DNA of 42,477 nt. It comes from a virus. Shown piece by piece: positions 38,151-42,477 of the stretch. How positions within the stretch are numbered: position 1 is the first letter of the stretch; each line of letters begins with the position of its first letter. A model generated the notes under the pieces. The model saw only the letters and a list, made by a program, of their open reading frames with translations, did not search any database and was not told where the DNA came from. Position numbers and translations under genes: made by a program. The stretch spans positions 1 to 42,477 of IMG/VR virus record IMGVR_UViG_3300025000_000200; one strand, given 5' to 3'.

Positions 38151-38168
38151 TTGCACCTAAAATAATTT

Positions 38169-38202
38169 AATAAGCCGGAACGTATATTCCGGCTTATTTT
38201 TT
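38169..38202 (+). terminator. Strong terminator after the capsid genes
   Basis: AATAAGCCGGAA (38169-38180) pairs perfectly with TTCCGGCTTATT (38187-38198) around a 6-nt loop, followed by a T-run. It would limit read-through from the capsid genes into the terminase genes. Confidence 0.85.
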
Positions 38203-38222
38203 CACTGTATAAATTCACGATC

Positions 38223-39047
38223 ATGAATGAAATAAAAATTTGGCTCGAATCGGAAGAAAAGAACTTCGATCAGGGTTATCAATTGCTTGCAAAGGTTTTT
38301 AAAAATCAATCGATACTCCATTACCTGCAGCGCAAACGCGACCAGGCTAAGCTTGAGTATGAATTGTCGAAGTTGGTGCCTTCGGCTTCGACTGCTTCGC
38401 GCTCAGCCGACGAAGCTTCGATCAATGCTCCGGTCCCTGAGCTTGTCGAAGGGCAAACCATCATTGAAAAGCATGATACAAAGCTTAAGATTGTACAGAG
38501 CGGACAGATCAACTATGACCAGCTTCCTGAAGCCCTGAAACCGATTTACGACAATACCATTTCGAAATACAAGGAAATGCGTTCGGTACACGAAAAAATG
38601 AAACTGGCAACCAGCGACGAACAACGTGCCGAATTACGCAAAACCCTTGATGAACTGGATACTGAAATTGAATCGGGTTGGGTAGTTATCAATACCTGGA
38701 CAAAAACGGGGAAATTACCGGCTTCGACAGACTCAGCCGCCGGTGCTTTGAATATAGATTACAAATCGGTGAATGCTGCCCGTACCTATGTTTCCCGCGC
38801 AATCAAAACCGCTGAAACGGCTACTGGTAAGAAGTTAGAGAAACTGATCCCTGAATTACAGATTAAGGTTGATATTTTGGTTGCTGCTGCAGCTGAAATT
38901 AAACCCGAAACCTGGGAAAAACTTTTAACCTTAGGAATTAAAGCTCCGGTAGCTCCTGCAGCTAATACAGAAGAGGTCGAAGCTCCCGAAATCCCTGCAA
39001 CTGATCCCGAAGATGTCAAAAAACCAGAAGCTCCGGTGGCTGAATAA
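38223..39047 (+). CDS. Coiled-coil phage protein with inserted repeats
   Basis: A 274-residue helical protein, charged throughout and without known domains. Residues about 50-77 (LVPSASTASRSADEASINAP then VPELVEGQ) lie in DNA containing the GAGCTTGTCGAAG palindrome (38435-38453), and residues around 165-172 come from another copy (38720-38738). The C-terminus is Ala/Pro/Glu-rich. These insertions look like recent host-repeat additions in linker positions, leaving the frame open. It overlaps the next gene by 35 bases. Confidence 0.55.
   Translation: MNEIKIWLESEEKNFDQGYQLLAKVFKNQSILHYLQRKRDQAKLEYELSKLVPSASTASRSADEASINAPVPELVEGQTIIEKHDTKLKIVQSGQINYDQLPEALKPIYDNTISKYKEMRSVHEKMKLATSDEQRAELRKTLDELDTEIESGWVVINTWTKTGKLPASTDSAAGALNIDYKSVNAARTYVSRAIKTAETATGKKLEKLIPELQIKVDILVAAAAEIKPETWEKLLTLGIKAPVAPAANTEEVEAPEIPATDPEDVKKPEAPVAE
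38435..38453. repeat. Dispersed GAGCTTGTCGAAG palindrome, canonical copy
   Basis: CCCTGAGCTTGTCGAAGGG, the canonical form of this Bacteroidetes element, read in frame as PELVEG. Confidence 0.75.
38720..38738. repeat. Dispersed GAGCTTGTCGAAG palindrome, diverged inverted copy
   Basis: GGCTTCGACAGACTCAGCC is an inverted, slightly diverged copy, read in frame in the same protein as the 38435 copy. Confidence 0.55.
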
Positions 39048-39489
39048 CGGAACTGCTCCGTTCCTCTCGAAAGAAATACAGTCGCATGATGTTTTTGATT
39101 TTATGCTGAATGAATTGGAAAGAGCTGATACGGTTGTTGTCAGCTCTTTTGCTATTACAGAGGCTTACATCCGCAGGCTCATCAAAAACAGTAACCGTAT
39201 TGGGTCGATAACCTTATTTCTCGATGTTACTATTGGTACCCGAAATCCCAGGCTCACGGCTTATGCCTCGATGAATGTAAGTGAACTTTATTTACTAAAC
39301 AATCACAGCAAAACCATTTACATGTCGGGATCCGGAAAAGAGTTATTGGCAGTGATGTCGAACAATGCAACAAACAATCACCGGTACGAAAGTGGGATTG
39401 TCTTTTCAGATCAGGAAATAATCAGGCAATTTGTACATCAATATGAGACAATGAAAGCTGAAAGTTGCGACTATGACAATCCTGGATGA
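39013..39489 (+). CDS. Phospholipase-D-like protein (putative)
   Basis: A 158-residue protein. The fold looks like a single PLD-type half: beta strand VVVSSFAITEAYIRRLIKNS, a central strand ITLFLDVTIG, and the typical end SNNATNNHRYESGIVFSD, in which PLD-family nucleases have (S/N)xNxxxNxRxExxxi. The HKD catalytic motif itself is not obvious, so it may be inactive or structural. It starts inside the 3' end of the upstream gene and runs 17 bases into the next. Such proteins occur in this position in Bacteroidetes phages. Confidence 0.55.
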   Translation: MSKNQKLRWLNNGTAPFLSKEIQSHDVFDFMLNELERADTVVVSSFAITEAYIRRLIKNSNRIGSITLFLDVTIGTRNPRLTAYASMNVSELYLLNNHSKTIYMSGSGKELLAVMSNNATNNHRYESGIVFSDQEIIRQFVHQYETMKAESCDYDNPG

Positions 39490-39751
39490 AAATCAAATGA
39501 AGTTGCTGGGTGAATATGCCTCGCTGCTGTTTACCATCGATGAGATAGCCATATTGCTTAAGGTTGATCCGGTATCACTCAGGCGCGATATCAGGCACGG
39601 CAAAAATATGGTTGCTGAAGCATATTTTCAGGGTAAATTGGGAACCATGTTGGCCGTGAGAAAAAACATTATTCAGTTTGCCAAAAAGGGAAGCCCACAG
39701 GCTGAAACTTTTATGAAAGACTACCTGGAGCAACAAAACAACAACGAATAA
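39473..39751 (+). CDS. Small HTH protein, possible terminase accessory
   Basis: A 92-residue protein with a helix-turn-helix-like segment (SLLFTIDEIAILLKVDPVSL then RRDIRHG). It resembles the DNA-binding domain of small terminase subunits. It overlaps the preceding gene by 17 bases, and the next starts two bases after its stop. With the following gene, it may form a two-part small terminase or be a packaging accessory. Confidence 0.55.
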   Translation: MTILDENQMKLLGEYASLLFTIDEIAILLKVDPVSLRRDIRHGKNMVAEAYFQGKLGTMLAVRKNIIQFAKKGSPQAETFMKDYLEQQNNNE

Positions 39752-39752
39752 C

Positions 39753-40328
39753 ATGGGCCGAAAAAACAATCTCGATAAGTTCCACGATGTTCTTTTCAAA
39801 GATTTTGATGAAATGGAACATTTGCTTCCGGTTGAACAACTGCAACTAAAGCGTTACCGTGCCGCCTTCAACATGAGCCTTGAAAATCCTTCGACCACTG
39901 ATGTTAAGATCCGGGATTTCCTGATGTCGGAATTTGGCATATCAGAGGCTCAAGCTTACCGGGACATTGGTAATATCCGCGTTTTATTGGGTAACATGCA
40001 GAATTCAGGCAAGCAATGGATCCGTTACCTGGTGAATGAAACCTTGAAAGAAGCCATTGACAAATGTCGGACCGCTAAAAAATGGAAAGAAGTAATTCTG
40101 GCAGCGGCAACCCTGGCCAAATACAACATGCTCGATAAAGAAACGGCAGAGCAGCTTCCATGGGAAGAAATTAAACCGCAGGATATTGAACCTACCAGTG
40201 ATCCGACCGGAATAATTAAGGTTAAAAAACTGGAAAATAAGGAAGCCGTCATACAGAAGCTGAAGGATAAGTATCTGAACGACATTGAGGATATTGGATA
40301 CGAAGACATTAAAGAAGATGGAAGCTAA
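39753..40328 (+). CDS. Terminase small subunit (putative)
   Basis: A 191-residue protein immediately upstream of the large terminase and overlapping it by 11 bases. The N-terminal half is helical with a possible HTH (VKIRDFLMSEFGISEAQAYR), followed by a helical oligomerisation part and an acidic tail (IEDIGYEDIKEDGS). Size, order and overlap fit a small terminase that recognises the packaging site. Confidence 0.7.
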   Translation: MGRKNNLDKFHDVLFKDFDEMEHLLPVEQLQLKRYRAAFNMSLENPSTTDVKIRDFLMSEFGISEAQAYRDIGNIRVLLGNMQNSGKQWIRYLVNETLKEAIDKCRTAKKWKEVILAAATLAKYNMLDKETAEQLPWEEIKPQDIEPTSDPTGIIKVKKLENKEAVIQKLKDKYLNDIEDIGYEDIKEDGS

Positions 40329-41928
40329 ACGAGTTTACTATACCGATCCGCAGATAGAATTCCGTTACACGGCTGCCCATACCAGTGTAGTTGTTGCCGG
40401 GCGTAGGTTTGGTAAAACGCATGGGATAGCCGCTCCCTGGTTACTTCGAAATGTGCAGCACATGCCCCGTTCATCAGGAGCAATAGTTGGCGCTACGTTT
40501 CAACAATTGCTTACCCGGACATTGCCAGGCACACTTCAGGCTTTGGAAGATCTGGGATTTAAGCGGAATATTCATTATTTCATTAACCGGAAACCAGATC
40601 CATCAGCCGGATTTGCAAAGCCTGTAAGAGAGCCTGTGAGCTACGAGCATGTGATGAGCTGGTATAATGGCTCAGTTGACTATTTGATTAGTCAGGATGT
40701 GCCCGGATCAACCAATTCGATGACATTGCAGTATTTCATGGGCGACGAATCAAAATATCTCAACTTCGATAAACTGAAGGATGAGACATTTCCGGCGAAT
40801 GGAGGTTTTAAAGGTGATTGGGCAGCTTGTCCGTGGCTGAATTCAATGCTATTCATGAGCGATATGCCAACCACAAAAAAAGGATCCTGGTTCCTGAATT
40901 ATGCCGATAAAATGGATGAAGAGGTCATTGATTCAATCCACTGGCTGATTAATGAGATATGGCGACTAAAGCAAATGCCGGAAACAACCTACACCATTAA
41001 GAAACTGAGCGAACACCGCCGAAGCCTGGCACAGCTCCGATCTGTTGCCGTTTATTACCGGGAATGGTCCTCGATTGAAAATATTGAGCTGTTAGGTCAA
41101 AAATACATTGCTCAAATGAAGCGGGATCTTCCGCCATTGGTATTCCAGACCTCCATTTTATGTGTTCGTCCTGGAAAGCTAAAAGACGGCTTTTATCCGG
41201 CCTTGAGCGAAAAAGTACATTACTATTCGGCTTTTGATAATTCGTACCTCCAGAACCTAGATTATAACCTAACCAAAGCCGCTGAACAGGATTGCCGTCA
41301 GGATGCCGATGTTGATTTGGATAAACCGATTTGTGTTGCATTTGACTACAATGCAAATATCAACTGGTTAGTGGCCGGTCAGCCTTCAGGCATGAAACTG
41401 AGGGTAATCAAATCGTTTTACGTGAAATATCAGCGTAAATTGCGCGAATTGGTTGATGATTTTTGCCATTACTATCGTTTGCATCATTCCAGGGAAGTTG
41501 TTTATTATTTCGATAATACGGCACTGGGGAGTAATTATGCAGTATCTGATGAAGACTTTGCAACTGTGATCTGTAATCAGTTCGAAAAGAATGGATGGAG
41601 AGTGTCCAGGGCTCACATTGGCAATCCACTGAAGCATCATGAAAAGTACCTGATGCTTGACCAGGCATTTAAAGGACAGAAGTATTTATTGCCGATGATC
41701 AACCAGCCAAACAATGAAGCATTGACATTAGGTCTGCAACATGCGGGGGTTAAGGTTGGAGCACATGGATTTCAGAAAGATAAATCAGGGGAAAAGAATG
41801 CAGAAACTGAGGAAGATTTGCTGGAACATCGTACTGATGGTACTGATGGATTTGATACATTGCTGATAGGTTGCTTCCTTTATCCAATGGTAAGCGTAAT
41901 CACAAAAGGTGGGATGGGTTACTTCTGA
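40318..41928 (+). CDS. Terminase large subunit
   Basis: A 536-residue packaging motor. I start it at the ATG at 40318 (MEAKRVYYTDPQIEFRY); an upstream frame uses TTG. Walker A is VAGRRFGKT (about 26-34), and the ATPase part continues to a Walker-B-like YFMGDES (about 140-146). The nuclease half has acidic residues in CVAFDYNANINW (about 340), YYFDNTAL (about 397) and DGTDGFDTLLIG (about 512-523), the layout of RNase-H-type terminase nucleases. It cleaves concatemers and pumps DNA through the portal. If circular, it is followed only by accessory genes before the portal. Confidence 0.88.
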   Translation: MEAKRVYYTDPQIEFRYTAAHTSVVVAGRRFGKTHGIAAPWLLRNVQHMPRSSGAIVGATFQQLLTRTLPGTLQALEDLGFKRNIHYFINRKPDPSAGFAKPVREPVSYEHVMSWYNGSVDYLISQDVPGSTNSMTLQYFMGDESKYLNFDKLKDETFPANGGFKGDWAACPWLNSMLFMSDMPTTKKGSWFLNYADKMDEEVIDSIHWLINEIWRLKQMPETTYTIKKLSEHRRSLAQLRSVAVYYREWSSIENIELLGQKYIAQMKRDLPPLVFQTSILCVRPGKLKDGFYPALSEKVHYYSAFDNSYLQNLDYNLTKAAEQDCRQDADVDLDKPICVAFDYNANINWLVAGQPSGMKLRVIKSFYVKYQRKLRELVDDFCHYYRLHHSREVVYYFDNTALGSNYAVSDEDFATVICNQFEKNGWRVSRAHIGNPLKHHEKYLMLDQAFKGQKYLLPMINQPNNEALTLGLQHAGVKVGAHGFQKDKSGEKNAETEEDLLEHRTDGTDGFDTLLIGCFLYPMVSVITKGGMGYF

Positions 41929-42134
41929 TCTATGCTATTGCGCTCGATGTATTGCTTTTCTGTTATCTTACCTGATATCAGGGCAACAGCATCAGCCCTA
42001 TTCCATTTAATTACCTGCTCGCTTAGTTTGATCTCTATTGGATCCAGTTGAGTTTTATCTACCATTGCCAACCCTAATGCGATTGTTTCAGTAAGTTGAT
42101 CTACTTTAAACCTAAAGATGATAGCTGATTCCAT
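41919..42134 (-). CDS. Small minus-strand protein, unknown
   Basis: A 71-residue protein on the minus strand, overlapping the terminase 3' end by ten bases in convergent orientation. It has a mixed sequence (AIIFRFKVDQLTETIALGLA, then IEIKLSEQVIKWNRADAVAL). It looks like a compact alpha/beta protein; no family is recognised. It stands apart from the late operon and would be read from the structured region at 42.2-42.5 kb, so it might be expressed in the lysogen. Confidence 0.55.
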   Translation of the reverse strand: MESAIIFRFKVDQLTETIALGLAMVDKTQLDPIEIKLSEQVIKWNRADAVALISGKITEKQYIERNSIDQK

Positions 42135-42477
42135 TTGATGCCTTCACAATGCCAGGCACAAAAGAAACGGTGTGCCCGACCCGTTGCTAAAGCTTCTTAT
42201 AAAGACGGCTTGCAATAGCCATTACAACCATTGCACGGGAGACACACCGCTATATTTGCGATGGATCAATCTCAATCAGAAGCCCACCAATCAAGGCAGA
42301 CCTCCAACCGTCTTTATTTAAAACTTTAGCGCTTCAAAGGTATGAAATTTTGAATGTAATTACAGTTTCAGACTGCACACGCACGATCCACCACACGACG
42401 CGCCCTGTTTAGAATCATTCTAAATAATTTGTCATATTTCGTAATTTTTCGATCCTGTAATTACATTTTTTGCATAG
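42135..42477. other. Structured right-end region with nested hairpins and palindromes
   Basis: No gene is supported. It holds the candidate RNA at 42168-42330, two inverted 13-nt copies of AATGTAATTACAG (42353-42365) and CTGTAATTACATT (42455-42467), and between them the perfect 17-bp palindrome TTTAGAATCATTCTAAA (42408-42424). These could be promoter-operator elements of the minus-strand gene. Confidence 0.5.
42168..42330. ncRNA. Candidate structured RNA
   Basis: Three nested helices fold 42168-42249: CGGTGTG (42168-42174) with CACACCG (42243-42249), CCCG (42180-42183) with CGGG (42236-42239), and TGCAAT (42211-42216) with ATTGCA (42230-42235). The stretch 42186-42208 also pairs at 19 of 23 positions with 42308-42330, which would make a pseudoknot or an alternative fold. 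Transcription strand is not known; on the minus strand it would be the 5' leader of the gene at 41919-42134. Confidence 0.45.

Noticed and set aside
42168-42330. Short transposon or MITE
   Set aside because: The arms at 42186 and 42308 could be terminal repeats, but no target-site duplication or transposase is visible and the inner nested helices fit an RNA better.

Overview
The window reads as the genome of a temperate tailed phage (Caudoviricetes, probably a siphovirus) of a Bacteroidota host. The evidence for the host is a Bacteroidetes-type tyrosine integrase, promoters with the Bacteroidota -7 box TAnnTTTG, many starts without a Shine-Dalgarno, a Bacteroidetes-type diversity-generating retroelement (DGR), and several short palindromic repeats of the kind scattered through Bacteroidetes chromosomes. 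No host housekeeping gene is visible. The integrase and repressor sit in the middle, and the head genes at the right end (35.3-41.9 kb) continue logically into the portal and neck genes at the left end (2.5-6.3 kb). I therefore infer a circular phage genome, or one permuted relative to the prophage, opened at an arbitrary point; the sequence alone does not prove this.

Layout. 1-2.2 kb: accessory genes (coiled-coil protein, ArdC-like protein, secreted membrane protein). 2.3-6.3 kb: portal and head-tail connection. 6.3-18.5 kb: tape measure, distal tail and baseplate proteins, an S74-chaperone tail fibre, and an SGNH esterase-like tail protein, followed by the 3' remnant of a second tyrosine recombinase. 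18.8-21.4 kb: lysis (holin, GH108-type endolysin, second membrane protein) and a small secreted protein. 21.5-24.3 kb: integrase and CI-like repressor on the minus strand facing a Cro-like gene and a LuxR-type regulator, with two matching 19-bp operators between them. 24.3-24.8 kb: structured non-coding stretch with an initiator-like tRNA-Met. 24.8-28.3 kb: small early genes and a compact DGR (two variable proteins, template repeat, reverse transcriptase). 28.3-33.7 kb: zinc-ribbon protein, a protein with a C-terminal clamp-binding motif, a large primase-helicase and small replication-associated proteins. 33.7-34.35 kb: non-coding, with an attC-like hairpin, a terminator and eleven TTGTAAT motifs. 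34.35-41.9 kb: S49 protease/scaffold, major capsid protein, PLD-like protein, small and large terminase. 41.9-42.5 kb: one minus-strand gene and a structured non-coding region.

Two observations stand out. The DGR is textbook: over a 78-nt core, both variable repeats differ from the template only at template adenines (14 and 18 of 22), with no change at the 56 other positions. Second, six intergenic sites share GTCCTTT followed, at an invariant distance, by a TAnnTTTG-like box, and each lies just before a late (head, tail or lysis) gene or operon. This looks like a phage-specific late promoter, perhaps read with the help of a phage activator. Other points are a phage-borne initiator-like tRNA beside a tRNA-sized folded element, an iteron-like TTGTAAT cluster, and a nested structured-RNA candidate near the right end.
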